NCBI RefSeq assembly: GCF_023806125.1
Contig: NZ_JAMSKT010000002.1
Location: forward strand, 166,311 to 230,310
Direction: 5' to 3'
Source of the DNA: Clostridium caldaquaticum
GTDB taxonomy: Bacteria; Bacillota; Clostridia; Clostridiales; Clostridiaceae
DNA length: 64,000 nt
Shown: positions 8,859-17,671 of the stretch, piece after piece
Layout of the letters: the number at the start of each line of letters is the position of its first letter
Numbering within the stretch: position 1 is the first letter of the stretch
Program-made: the position numbers and the translations under genes
Notes under the pieces: model-generated
What the model was told of the DNA's origin: nothing
The model's database searches: none
The model's input: only the letters and a program-made list of their open reading frames with translations

Positions 8859-8886
8859 TGATGCGAACAAAAGTTCGGTGTATAAT
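8859..8886 (+). promoter_or_regulatory. Promoter with embedded LexA (SOS) box
   Basis: TTGATG (8859-8864), 16-base spacer, TATAAT (8881-8886). The spacer holds CGAAC-AAAA-GTTCG (8865-8878), a perfect match to the Gram-positive SOS box CGAAC-N4-GTTCG bound by LexA. LexA bound here would cover the -35/-10 interval and block transcription. Confidence 0.75.
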
Positions 8887-8910
8887 ATTTATTGAAAGAA
8901 GGTGGGGAAT

Positions 8911-9147
8911 ATGGTAAATCATATTTTAAAAGCATCTTATGAAAGAAATTTAATTATTACCATAATGTATCAAAAGGGCAATGACATTACTATGAGGAAT
9001 ATAAGGGTACTAGAGATTAAAGAGGATAGAATAATGGCTTATTGTTATTTAAGAAGAGAAAACAGGGTGTTTAAAAAGGAAAACATTTTATCAGCAGCGT
9101 TTTTAAATATAAATAGGCTTAAAGCAAATGTTATGAGGGATGTGTAG
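8911..9147 (+). CDS. Small WYL-like protein, probably SOS-regulated
   Basis: 78 residues from the ATG at 8911, preceded by AAGGTGGGG; a GTG at 8902 falls inside that ribosome site and is rejected. The protein resembles a single WYL-type SH3-like fold: IRVLEIKEDRIMAYCYLRRENRVFKKENI has the alternating strands and the Arg-rich ligand strand of WYL domains. It lacks the helix-turn-helix that most WYL regulators carry. WYL domains sense nucleic acids or nucleotide ligands and often regulate DNA repair or defence genes. The LexA box over its promoter suggests induction after DNA damage. No partner gene is adjacent. The family call is by eye and is moderate. Confidence 0.6.
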   Translation: MVNHILKASYERNLIITIMYQKGNDITMRNIRVLEIKEDRIMAYCYLRRENRVFKKENILSAAFLNINRLKANVMRDV

Positions 9148-9252
9148 TATTAATTATAGGTATAGGCAGCAGTAGTCAGCTATAAAAAATTTACAATTTC
9201 GCTGATTGCAGCTTACTTATTAGTTTAAACATAAAACTTCCAAAAAATATTA

Positions 9253-9278
9253 AAATCCGTAATATATGTTACGGATTT
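9253..9278. promoter_or_regulatory. Palindrome upstream of hcp, possible operator
   Basis: AAATCCGTAA - TATATG - TTACGGATTT, ten perfectly paired bases per arm, 101 bases before the hcp start. There is no T-tract after it on either strand, so it reads as an operator rather than a terminator. Nitrosative-stress genes such as hcp are often controlled by Crp/Fnr-family HcpR or NsrR; the match to any of these is not established. Confidence 0.45.
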
Positions 9279-9378
9279 AATCCGACTATTTTGATAATAT
9301 ATAAGTCGAAAGTTATGTAAAACGCAGAGACGTAAAACGAAAGACTTAAATATATTGTATAAAATAGGAGGGTTTATA

Positions 9379-11028
9379 ATGAGTATGTTTTGTTACCAAT
9401 GTCAAGAAACAGCAGGTGGAAAGGCTTGTACAGTAAGAGGGGTTTGTGGAAAGACTTCAGATCTTGCAAATTTACAGGACCTACTAATGTATGTATTAAA
9501 GGGAGTAGCAGTTGCTAATGTAAAAGCTAGAGAGCTTGGAGTTAACAAAGCTGCAACTGATAAATTTATATTCAACGGATTATTTATGACTATTACAAAT
9601 GCTAACTGGGATAAAGCTAGATTTTTAAACGAAGTTAAAGCAGGGCTTAAGCTAAGAGATGAAATTAAAGCTGCAGTAGCTGAAGTTGGAGGAAATATAG
9701 AAAGCAGCTATGAAGGTTTAACTTGGACAGTAGAAACTGATGCTGAACTTGAAGCTAAGACTGAATCAGGAGATGTAAGCATTCTTCAAACTAAGGACGA
9801 AGATATAAGATCCTTAAGAGAATTATTGACTTATGGATTAAAGGGTATGGCTGCTTATGCTGAACATGCATTTAACTTAGGTTTTGAAGATCAGAGCATT
9901 TATGAATTTATGCAAAAAGGACTTGCAGCAACAACTGATGACAATCTAGGAGTTAATGATTATGTAGGTATAGTATTAGAGTGTGGTAAGTATGGTGTTG
10001 ATGTTATGGCATTACTAGACAAGGCTAATACTGAGAGATTCGGAAATCCAGAAATAACTAAGGTTAATATCGGTGTTAGAAACAATCCTGGAATACTCAT
10101 AAGCGGACACGATTTAAGAGATTTGGAGATGTTATTACAACAAACAGAAGGAACTGGAGTAGACGTATATACTCACTCAGAAATGCTTCCAGCTCACTAC
10201 TATCCAGCATTCAAAAAATACCCGCACTTTGCAGGAAACTATGGAAATGCTTGGTGGTTACAAGATAAGGAATTTGAAAGTTTTAATGGTGTTATTTTAA
10301 TGACAACTAATTGTATAGTACCACCAAAGGCTTCTTACAAAGATAGAATGTTCACAACAGGTGCAACAGGTGTTGAAGGTGTAAAGCATATAGAATTAAA
10401 GGAAGACGGAACAAAGGATTTTTCAGAGTTAATAGCTCTTGCTAAGACTTTACCTGCTCCAACAGAAATTGAAAAGGGAGAAATCGTTGGTGGATTTGCT
10501 CATGCTCAGGTATTAGCTCTTGCTGATGCTGTTGTAGATGCAGTTAAGACTGGTGCTATTAAAAGATTCTTTGTAATGGCTGGATGCGACGGAAGAATGA
10601 AGAGCAGAAACTATTACACAGAATTTGCTCAAAAGCTTCCTAAGGATACAGTAATCCTTACAGCAGGATGTGCTAAATATAAATACAACAAACTAGATCT
10701 TGGAGATATCAATGGAATTCCAAGAGTACTTGATGCAGGACAATGTAATGACTCTTACTCTTTAGCTGTAATAGCTCTTAAACTTAAGGAAGTATTTGGT
10801 TTAGACAATATAAATGAACTTCCAATCTCTTACAATATTGCGTGGTATGAGCAAAAAGCTGTTATCGTATTACTTGCTTTACTACACCTAGGAGTGAAGA
10901 ATATTCACTTAGGACCAACATTACCAGGCTTTTTATCACCAAATGTAGCTAAGGTACTTGTTGAAAACTTCGGAATCGGTGGAATAACAAATGTAGAAGA
11001 CGATATGAAGATGTTTATGGGTGCATAA
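9379..11028 (+). CDS. hcp: Hybrid cluster protein / hydroxylamine reductase
   Basis: 549 residues from the ATG at 9379, placed 6 bases after AGGAGGG; an in-frame TTG at 9355 is upstream of the ribosome site. The N-terminal cubane cysteines are Cys5, 8, 17 and 23 ([13 protein letters not shown]...GVC, spacing x2-x8-x5), typical of anaerobe-type Hcp. The hybrid Fe-S-O cluster ligands appear later in [28 protein letters not shown] and the C-terminal [12 protein letters not shown] region. Hcp reduces hydroxylamine in vitro and is thought to act as an NO reductase or S-nitrosylase in vivo. No adjacent hcr reductase gene is present, as is usual in clostridia. Confidence 0.96.
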   Translation: MSMFCYQCQETAGGKACTVRGVCGKTSDLANLQDLLMYVLKGVAVANVKARELGVNKAATDKFIFNGLFMTITNANWDKARFLNEVKAGLKLRDEIKAAVAEVGGNIESSYEGLTWTVETDAELEAKTESGDVSILQTKDEDIRSLRELLTYGLKGMAAYAEHAFNLGFEDQSIYEFMQKGLAATTDDNLGVNDYVGIVLECGKYGVDVMALLDKANTERFGNPEITKVNIGVRNNPGILISGHDLRDLEMLLQQTEGTGVDVYTHSEMLPAHYYPAFKKYPHFAGNYGNAWWLQDKEFESFNGVILMTTNCIVPPKASYKDRMFTTGATGVEGVKHIELKEDGTKDFSELIALAKTLPAPTEIEKGEIVGGFAHAQVLALADAVVDAVKTGAIKRFFVMAGCDGRMKSRNYYTEFAQKLPKDTVILTAGCAKYKYNKLDLGDINGIPRVLDAGQCNDSYSLAVIALKLKEVFGLDNINELPISYNIAWYEQKAVIVLLALLHLGVKNIHLGPTLPGFLSPNVAKVLVENFGIGGITNVEDDMKMFMGA

Positions 11029-11035
11029 TTCAATT

Positions 11036-11472
11036 CTATGCAAAATCGACTTTGATTGGTGGTTCCGGCTCCGGAGCAACCATATAGAGGAAACACGGTT
11101 AATGGTCAAGAGGTTCAGGGCTTTAATTTTGCAGTACCTGTAGATACAGTAAAAGAGTTTGTAGCTCAGGCAGGAGCTAAAAATGAAGCTGGGGATATAG
11201 ACATTATGTATAAAGAAGCACTTGAACTTTACTGGGGAGGTTACTATAAGGATGCCTTGGTAAAATTTGAAGATGTGCAAAGACTATATCCAGCACATTC
11301 GGAAATCAAAAAATATATAACTGAAAGTCAGCAAAATATTGTAAAAAGTAAAATATTATGGTCTAAATATAAAAATATGTTTATTGTTTATGATGTTGCT
11401 GCCGGAGTTTCAATAATTGTATTATTAGTATTTGCTTTTATTGTAAAGCCTAAAAAGAACAATAATGGTTAA
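11036..11472 (+). pseudogene. Internally deleted trypsin-like (HtrA/S1C) protease with TPR and membrane tail
   Basis: One frame (11042-11086) reads KSTLIGGSGSGATI then stop, the start of an S1C protease core (GSGSGA-I). A second frame, from about 11087, reads NTVNGQEVQGFNFAVPVDTVKEFV, the end of the same core, then a TPR-like helix pair (EALELYWGGYYKDALVKFEDV) and one C-terminal membrane helix (about 11385-11450). The whole His-Asp-Ser catalytic section between them is gone, and there is no start codon with a ribosome site. A GTG at 11056 opens the second frame but gives a meaningless N-terminus. It lies 8 bases behind hcp. I read it as a gene remnant created by deletion and frame loss. Confidence 0.7.
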
Positions 11473-11587
11473 AATGTAAATATTGATTCAAGTAAATCAG
11501 AAAATAATTAAAAATAGTATAATATTTATTTAAAAGGTTATATTAATTATTGTGGGACTAAAAGTTGTATATTTAATACTCCTTTTA

Positions 11588-11624
11588 AAAAGGCATAGGT
11601 TTTTGTTTAGGCCTATGCTTTTTT
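11588..11624 (+). terminator. Intrinsic terminator
   Basis: AAAAGGCATAGG / CCTATGCTTTTTT with a 12-base loop, about 115 bases past the protease remnant. The 11473-11762 gap holds only this and AT-rich sequence leading to the SASP gene. Confidence 0.65.
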
Positions 11625-11762
11625 AATTTTAGAAAAATTTTCTATGGATAAAGCTTCACACATTAACTCTATTTTCATAGGATATAGATGTTTTTTTTGA
11701 GCAAACTTATAATACAAAGCAACACCAAATAAAAAATTACAGATTAAAAGGAGGAATTTAAT

Positions 11763-11951
11763 ATGTCAAGAAATAAAATTTTAGTTCCACAAGCTAAAGC
11801 AGGATTAGATAGATTCAAGATGGAATCAGCAAAAGAAGTAGGAGTTAATCTTAAAGAAGGTTATAATGGAGATTTAACTTCAAGAGAAGCTGGCTCAATA
11901 GGTGGACAGATGGTTAAGAAAATGGTTGAAGCTTATGAAAGAAATCTATAA
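11763..11951 (+). CDS. Alpha/beta-type small acid-soluble spore protein
   Basis: 62 residues: NKILVPQAKAGLDRFKMESAKEVGV begins the classic first helix with the germination-protease site KMESA, and EAGSIGGQMVKKMVEAYER is the second conserved DNA-binding block. SASPs coat spore DNA, change its helix to an A-like form and favour spore photoproduct over cyclobutane dimers. AAGGAGGA sits 6 bases before the ATG. Expected to be transcribed by sigma-G in the forespore, but no sigma-G promoter could be assigned. A terminator follows at once. Confidence 0.96.
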   Translation: MSRNKILVPQAKAGLDRFKMESAKEVGVNLKEGYNGDLTSREAGSIGGQMVKKMVEAYERNL

Positions 11952-11971
11952 ATAATATTTAGGCAATATTA

Positions 11972-12000
11972 AGGCCGGGCATTTGCCTGGCTTTGTTATT
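11972..12000 (+). terminator. Terminator of the first SASP gene
   Basis: AGGCCGGGCA / TGCCTGGCTT (one mismatch) followed by TTGTTATTTTT. Confidence 0.7.
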
Positions 12001-12087
12001 TTTAATTGGAAAAAATTTAGTAAAATATAACTAACGCTTCTGTGCATAATAAAAAGGCATTGATAATTTTTATTGGGAGGACGGCTC

Positions 12088-13290
12088 ATGTGTAAAGAAG
12101 CAAAAATTTTACTGATAATAAGTGCTTTATTTACGTTTGCAGTAGGTTTATCGGGAATATTTGTAAATGTGTTCTTTTGGAAACAAACTAGCAGTTTTAT
12201 AACTATAGTACTTTTCAATCTAGTACAATATATAGCAACTCCTTTTACTTTTTTATTAGGAGGAATAATAGCAAAAAGGAAAAATGGAATATGGTCTCTT
12301 CGATTAGGTTTAATGATGTATGTTATAGCATATGCATTCATATTATTTTCAGGAAATAGAGGAAGATTGTACATTAATATTGTGGGGCTGCTTTTAGGAT
12401 TTGCAGCAGGTTTTTATTGGCTGGCTTTTAACACACTTTGCTTTGATTTTACCTGTTTAGATAATAGAGATACATTTTATGGCTTCAATGGAAGCTGTGC
12501 AGGTATAGCTGCCGCAGTAGCACCAATTACTTCTGCTTTTTTAATTAGCAAATTTAATGGATCAAGAGGATATCATGTTGTATTTTTTGCTGCCTTATCT
12601 TTGTTTGTGGTTTTAATATTAATAAGCTTAATGTTAAAATGTAAAAATTATAGCGGTAAACTAGAGTTTAAAAAAATTTTTTCGAAAAACTGTGAAGAAT
12701 GGAGTACTATAAGAAAAGCAACATTTCTTTGGGGATTTAGAGATGTAATAATTGGATTTATCGTCAATATACTAATAATCGAGACAACAAAAAGTGAACT
12801 TTCTTTAGGAAAGCTTACACTTATAGCTTCTCTATTAACATCTTCATCCTATATACTCGTTCAAAAGATAATAAAGCCAAAAAGGAGAAGAATGGCTATA
12901 TTTATTGGTACAATGGCATCTTTTGCTGCTGTCTGGGGTATAGCTTATAAAGTAACTTATACTACTCTTTTTATATATGTTGTTTTGGATGCTATCTTCC
13001 TTCCATTTTTTCTAATACAGATGTCTTCCTCTACTTTTAATGTAATAAACAGGGCACATGATGAGGACAAGAGAATAGAGTATCTGATTAATAAGGATAT
13101 AGCAATTAACAGCGGAAGAAGTATAAGTGCAGTTATATTGATAGCATTGTTATCTATTTTTAAAAACATTTCAATATTAAAAGTATATTTAATATTCATA
13201 GGTTTGGCACCTGTAATAGCGGGATATTTTTTATCTAGGTTAAAACATGTGCTAGATGGTACTTGTGAGTGTAAGTGCAAAGGAAAATAA
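12088..13290 (+). CDS. MFS-type membrane transporter, substrate unknown
   Basis: 400 residues, about 12 hydrophobic segments in two halves, with the inter-half loop (KNYSGKLEFKKIFSKN) near the middle and the conserved basic loop AKRKNGIWSLRLG after TM2/TM3. The tail is CECKCKGK, three cysteines in a row of charged residues, possibly a metal-binding end. The ATG at 12088 follows GGGAGGACGG; the in-frame TTG at 12073 precedes that site. Single-gene unit bounded by terminators. Substrate cannot be inferred. Confidence 0.8.
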   Translation: MCKEAKILLIISALFTFAVGLSGIFVNVFFWKQTSSFITIVLFNLVQYIATPFTFLLGGIIAKRKNGIWSLRLGLMMYVIAYAFILFSGNRGRLYINIVGLLLGFAAGFYWLAFNTLCFDFTCLDNRDTFYGFNGSCAGIAAAVAPITSAFLISKFNGSRGYHVVFFAALSLFVVLILISLMLKCKNYSGKLEFKKIFSKNCEEWSTIRKATFLWGFRDVIIGFIVNILIIETTKSELSLGKLTLIASLLTSSSYILVQKIIKPKRRRMAIFIGTMASFAAVWGIAYKVTYTTLFIYVVLDAIFLPFFLIQMSSSTFNVINRAHDEDKRIEYLINKDIAINSGRSISAVILIALLSIFKNISILKVYLIFIGLAPVIAGYFLSRLKHVLDGTCECKCKGK

Positions 13291-13319
13291 GCTTTCTACA
13301 AAGCTTATTTTAAGTTTTA
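13285..13319 (+). terminator. Terminator overlapping the MFS stop codon
   Basis: AAATAAGCTTT - CTAC - AAAGCTTATTT followed by TAAGTTTT; the left arm contains the TAA stop. Confidence 0.7.
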
Positions 13320-13520
13320 GCTGTTTAATTTGTAAAAGGTAAAATATATTATTAAAAATATGCTTTGATTTTCATTGTAAATAATTTTTAAATAAAAATT
13401 AAGAAAATTTAGCTTGTCGAATTTAGTAGAATTATGTATTATATAATTAATAAAAAATTAATAAATATTTAATATTTAAATTTTAAATTTTGTATCTAAA
13501 AATAAGGAGAGTATGCAAAT

Positions 13521-15578
13521 ATGAAAATCAAAAGCATAAGCACAAAAATCTTTCTTTCATTACTTCCGATTGTTATTTTATCTATGATTTTATTAACTGT
13601 TTCAAGTTATTATGGAAGCAGAAAAATTATTAATAATGAAATTGATCATAATATGAGTAACTTGCTTAATTACAATGTTAAAGAAATTGAAAAAGCTTTA
13701 GAAAAACATTCCAAAGTAGCTGTTGATATATCAAAAAGTGTTCAAGCCTCCTATTTATCTTTAAATAAAGAAGATTATTTTTATTTTCTTAAAGAAATGA
13801 TTAATAGTAATAAAGATACTTTAGGAGCTGGTATTTGGTTTGAACCAAATAAATATAGAGATAATATAAAATATTTTGGTCCTTATGCTTATAAAAATAA
13901 TGGAGGTGTTGTTCTTACTGATGAATACAGCACTGAAGAGTATGATTATTTTAAATATGATTGGTATAAAATAGGAGTAAATACACAAAATCCTGTTGAA
14001 TGGTCAAAGGCGTATCTCGATGAGGTTTCTAAAATTGTAATGGTTACTGCAACTGCTCCTTTTTATGATAAAAATAAAAACTTTCTTGGTGTTTCAACAG
14101 CAGATGTAGATTTAACTTCTATTCAGGAAACAGTTGAAAGTATTAGCATAGGTAAAGAAGGAAGAGCTTTTCTTATTGATAGTAGTGGAATGTATCTTGC
14201 AGGTTCACATATTGATAAAAGTAAAATATTAAAAAATAAGATATCAGAAGATGAAAATGATTCATTAAAGGCTTTTGGTACTAAAATGCTTTCTATGCAG
14301 GAAGGAAAATCTGATTTTAATTTAGCTTCCGGTAAAAATATAGCTTTTTTCTCTGCAATTCCTCAAACTAATTGGAAACTGGCAATTTATATACCTGAAA
14401 AAGAATTATATTCTCCTGTAAAAGATTTAGTTGTTAAAATGATTATAATTACAGCTATTACTATATTGATTGTAATTTTATCAATAATTATGTTTGTAAG
14501 ATACTTAAAAAATAATATAAAGAAGGTAAATAATTTAGCTTTAAGTATAGGAAATGGTAATTTAACCGAAGTTATAGAAATTAAATCTTCAGATGAATTT
14601 GGGGAAATGTCTAAAAATTTAAATTCTATGGTTAGCAATGTAAAAGAAGTTATTCAGACGATTTTAGATTATTCAAGTGATTTAAGTGCTTCTAGTGAGG
14701 AACTGTCTGCAACAGTTGAAGAAATGAGTTCGCAGTTTGATTTAATTGACAGTTCAGTAAAAGATATTAATGAAGTAATACAGGATAACAGTGCAACATC
14801 AGAAGAAATGTCTGCATCTATACAAGAAATAAATGCAAATATAATTACTCTTTCAAATAAAGCTGGTGAAGGAAGCAATAATGCTATTGCTATTAAAGAA
14901 AGGGCATCAAAAATTCAAGAAAACAGCCAAAAAGCATTAGCAGATATGGAAAAAATTTATCGAGAAAAACAAGAAAAAATATTATGTTCTATTGAAGAAG
15001 GTAAAATTGTAAATGAAATAAAAGCTATGGCTGATATTATTGCCAGAGTATCAGAACAAACCAATCTTCTTGCTTTAAATGCTGCTATAGAAGCAGCCAG
15101 AGCAGGTGAACATGGTAAAGGCTTTGCTGTTGTTGCAGAAGAGGTTAGAAAACTTGCTGAACAATCTTCTAGTGCAGTAGAAAATATAAAAAATGTAATA
15201 ATAAAAGTACAGGAATCTTTTACTAATTTATCAAGTAACAGTAGTGATTTACTTACATTTATGAATGAAAATATAAATTATCAGTTTAAAAATTTTTCAA
15301 AAATAGGAAGTCAATATGAAACTGATGCTAATTTTGTAAGTTCAATGTCTGAAGAATTAGCAAAAATGACAGAACAAATTACAGTAACTATTAATGAAAT
15401 TAGTAAAGTTATAGATAATTTAACGACTATGACTCAAAAATCCTCAGAAAATTCCGATGGAATAAAGCAAAGTGTTAGTGAATCAGCTCAGGCAATAATT
15501 CAAGTAGCTGAAACTGCTCAAAGCCAGGCAGAACTTGCACAAAAATTAAATGATATAGTTAATAAATTTAAGATTTAA
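13521..15578 (+). CDS. Methyl-accepting chemotaxis protein with extracellular dCache domain
   Basis: 685 residues. TM1 is about residues 10-28, followed by an extracellular double-Cache sensor ([10 protein letters not shown]..., [38 protein letters not shown]), TM2 about 300-325, a HAMP linker, then a cytoplasmic signalling coiled coil. The signalling tip [21 protein letters not shown] is intact, with methylation-type helices on each side. dCache domains commonly bind amino acids, carboxylates or amines. Monocistronic, ATG preceded by AAGGAGAG. Not near a che cluster. Confidence 0.93.
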   Translation: MKIKSISTKIFLSLLPIVILSMILLTVSSYYGSRKIINNEIDHNMSNLLNYNVKEIEKALEKHSKVAVDISKSVQASYLSLNKEDYFYFLKEMINSNKDTLGAGIWFEPNKYRDNIKYFGPYAYKNNGGVVLTDEYSTEEYDYFKYDWYKIGVNTQNPVEWSKAYLDEVSKIVMVTATAPFYDKNKNFLGVSTADVDLTSIQETVESISIGKEGRAFLIDSSGMYLAGSHIDKSKILKNKISEDENDSLKAFGTKMLSMQEGKSDFNLASGKNIAFFSAIPQTNWKLAIYIPEKELYSPVKDLVVKMIIITAITILIVILSIIMFVRYLKNNIKKVNNLALSIGNGNLTEVIEIKSSDEFGEMSKNLNSMVSNVKEVIQTILDYSSDLSASSEELSATVEEMSSQFDLIDSSVKDINEVIQDNSATSEEMSASIQEINANIITLSNKAGEGSNNAIAIKERASKIQENSQKALADMEKIYREKQEKILCSIEEGKIVNEIKAMADIIARVSEQTNLLALNAAIEAARAGEHGKGFAVVAEEVRKLAEQSSSAVENIKNVIIKVQESFTNLSSNSSDLLTFMNENINYQFKNFSKIGSQYETDANFVSSMSEELAKMTEQITVTINEISKVIDNLTTMTQKSSENSDGIKQSVSESAQAIIQVAETAQSQAELAQKLNDIVNKFKI

Positions 15579-15597
15579 CTTTAAAAGTATTATTTTT

Positions 15598-15646
15598 AAG
15601 CCCCCTAATCACTATAGATAGTTTATCTAAAGTGATTAGGGGGCTT
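15598..15646. repeat. Long perfect hairpin without T-tract between convergent genes
   Basis: AAGCCCCCTAATCACT (15598-15613) pairs perfectly with 15631-15646; inside, AGATA (15616-15620) pairs with TATCT (15624-15628) around a GTT loop. Neither strand has a U-tract after the stem. It lies between the chemotaxis receptor and the L,D-transpeptidase gene. Confidence 0.7.
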
Positions 15647-15728
15647 GCCAATACCCAAAAGAAAATATAGATGAATAAAAAGCTTTAATTACTAAAGGAT
15701 GTGAGAAAGTTAGTGAATATTAGTGTAA

Positions 15729-16103
15729 TTATACAATTTTTACAGGAGTACCAATAGGTACAATATTATAAAGTTCAATTATATTACTGTTATAGGTTCG
15801 TATACATCCATTTGATACAGCCTTTCCGATAGAAGAAGGATTATTTGTTCCATGAATGCCATAGCCTTTTTTATTTAATCCAAGCCATCTGGCACCAAAA
15901 GGACCTCCAGGGTTAAAAACTTTATTTATTATCCTAAAATTTCCTTTTGGAGTTGGGGTAGAAGGTTTACCTACAGCTATTGGATAAGTTTTGAATAATT
16001 TACCATCTTTAAATAAAGTAAGTTTTTTAGCAGCGGTATTAATATTTATACTGTACCTTAGAGTGCGATAAAGGTCTTGTTCGTAGAAATAACGGATAAA
16101 CAT
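15729..16103 (-). CDS. L,D-transpeptidase (YkuD family), short form
   Basis: 124 residues. The YkuD catalytic signature is complete: HGTNNPSSIGKAVSNGCIR, with His and the nucleophilic Cys in SNGCIR. The upstream GxPSTPTPKGNF segment is also typical. Such enzymes make 3-3 crosslinks in peptidoglycan. There is no signal peptide and no LysM domain, so if it acts on the wall it is either exported by another route or works in the spore cortex from the mother cell side (inference). TGGAGG precedes the ATG. A possible sigma-G-like CATATTA lies about 30 bases upstream on the minus strand, weak evidence. Confidence 0.88.
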   Translation of the reverse strand: MFIRYFYEQDLYRTLRYSININTAAKKLTLFKDGKLFKTYPIAVGKPSTPTPKGNFRIINKVFNPGGPFGARWLGLNKKGYGIHGTNNPSSIGKAVSNGCIRTYNSNIIELYNIVPIGTPVKIV

Positions 16104-16467
16104 ATTACCTCCATAACAGAGTGGTCTTTTTTATAATATGTTTGTTACGTGGATTATGATACAGCGATGCTTAACATTTGACTGAAAAAATCAGTTCCAT
16201 ATCAATAGCCTTAATTTACAAGCAATTGAAAACATAATATTAATTGTTTCAAAAAATTATTCATATTTGTTAAATAGCAATAATTGAGAACGATTAAGCA
16301 ATTAGTGGCAAGAAAATAATTTTCTAATTTAATACAATTAATTATGTAAGACAAGTTTATTAGATGTCAATAAAGACATCATAGTTAAATTTTATTAATA
16401 TTGAGAAAGGAAGTGAAGAACTGACTTAAGATTATATTTTTTGTAATCAAGCAAGTCAGTAATAATT
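16104..16467. other. AT-rich intergenic region with a hairpin before the dehydrogenase start
   Basis: No coding frame is supported on either strand. The last 50 bases hold a hairpin at 16420-16460: ACTGACTT (16420-16427) with AAGTCAGT (16453-16460), and inside it GATTA (16430-16434) with TAATC (16444-16448). It ends 7 bases before the GTG start of the next gene, where a ribosome site would normally be. Confidence 0.6.
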
Positions 16468-17571
16468 GTGATAAACGTATGTAATGAAAGAAAATTGAAG
16501 GTTGCAATTATAGGTTGCGGAGGTATTGCAAATGGAAAACACATGCCTGCAATTAAAAAAAATGGGAATATAGAAATCGAAGCCTTCTGTGATTTAATAG
16601 AAGAAAGAGCTGTAGAGGCAAAAGCTAAATACGGCAGGGAAGATTCTAGAATTTATACTGATTACAAAGTGCTGTTAGCAAAAGAAAAGAGTATTGAGGC
16701 TGTTTATGTTTTAACTCCAAATAAATCCCATAGTTTTATAGCTATTGATGCAATGAAGGCTGGCAAACATGTAATGTGTGAAAAACCAATGGCTAAAACT
16801 TATTCAGAAGCTAAAGCTATGGTTGAAGTAGCAAAAGAAACAGGCAAGATATTGACTATAGGTTATCAAAATAGATATAGATCAGATTCTACATATTTAA
16901 AGGCTGCCTGTGAAAATGGTGATTTAGGAGAAATTTACTATGCAAAAGGTCATGCTATAAGACGCAGAGCTGTTCCAACCTGGGGCGTATTTTTAAATGA
17001 AGAAGAACAAGGGGGAGGGCCATTAATTGATATAGGTACTCATGCTCTTGATTTGACACTGTGGATGATGGATAATTATGAACCAGAATGTGTATTAGGT
17101 TCTGTTTATCATAAATTAGGGGATCAAACAAACACAGGTAATACCTGGGGTGATTGGGATAGAGAAAAATTCACAGTAGAAGATTCTGCCTTTGGTTTTA
17201 TTAAAATGAAAAATGGTGCCACAATAAATTTAGAAGCAAGCTGGGCATTAAACAGTCTTGATGTAGATGAAGCTAAAACTACTTTATGCGGTACTAAGGC
17301 TGGTGCCGATATGAAGGATGGTTTAAGAATTAATTATGTTAAGTACAATAAACAATGTATAGAAAAACCTGCCTTAGACGCAGCTGGAGTTGCATTCTAT
17401 GATGGAGATACAGAAGATGCTGCTGATATTGAGCAGAGAGTATTTTATAATGCAATCGTTAATGGTGGTGAATTAGTAGTAAAGCCAGAACAAGCTTTAG
17501 TAGTTACACAAATATTAGAAGCAATATATGAGTCTGCAAAAACGGGTAAAGCTGTTTACTTTAACAGATAA
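16468..17571 (+). CDS. Gfo/Idh/MocA-family NAD(P)-dependent sugar dehydrogenase
   Basis: 367 residues from a GTG at 16468; a TTG at 16495, nearer the Rossmann fold, is the alternative, and neither has a good ribosome site. Nucleotide-binding GCGGIANGKHMPAI is followed by the family's catalytic lysine in CEKPMAK and by the DIGTHALDLTLWMM box with its active-site His and Asp. These enzymes oxidise or reduce a sugar or cyclitol hydroxyl. First gene of a dehydrogenase-isomerase-dehydrogenase run, so it probably feeds a keto-sugar to the next enzyme. Substrate unknown. Confidence 0.88.
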   Translation: MINVCNERKLKVAIIGCGGIANGKHMPAIKKNGNIEIEAFCDLIEERAVEAKAKYGREDSRIYTDYKVLLAKEKSIEAVYVLTPNKSHSFIAIDAMKAGKHVMCEKPMAKTYSEAKAMVEVAKETGKILTIGYQNRYRSDSTYLKAACENGDLGEIYYAKGHAIRRRAVPTWGVFLNEEEQGGGPLIDIGTHALDLTLWMMDNYEPECVLGSVYHKLGDQTNTGNTWGDWDREKFTVEDSAFGFIKMKNGATINLEASWALNSLDVDEAKTTLCGTKAGADMKDGLRINYVKYNKQCIEKPALDAAGVAFYDGDTEDAADIEQRVFYNAIVNGGELVVKPEQALVVTQILEAIYESAKTGKAVYFNR

Positions 17572-17671
17572 GATTTGCTGTGATGAGAAGAAACAATTAA
17601 TATGAAAAGAAATATTAAAATTACAGTATGGAATGAGTATAGACAAGAAAAACAAAGTTAGGAGGATGATT

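Noticed and set aside
10936..11280. Minus-strand 114-codon frame over the end of hcp and the protease remnant
   Set aside because: Antisense to a certain gene, no ribosome site, low-quality composition (many Cys, Tyr, Ile).
11946..12374. Minus-strand 142-codon frame over SASP terminator and MFS start
   Set aside because: Covers a terminator and the start of a clear plus-strand transporter; no ribosome site.
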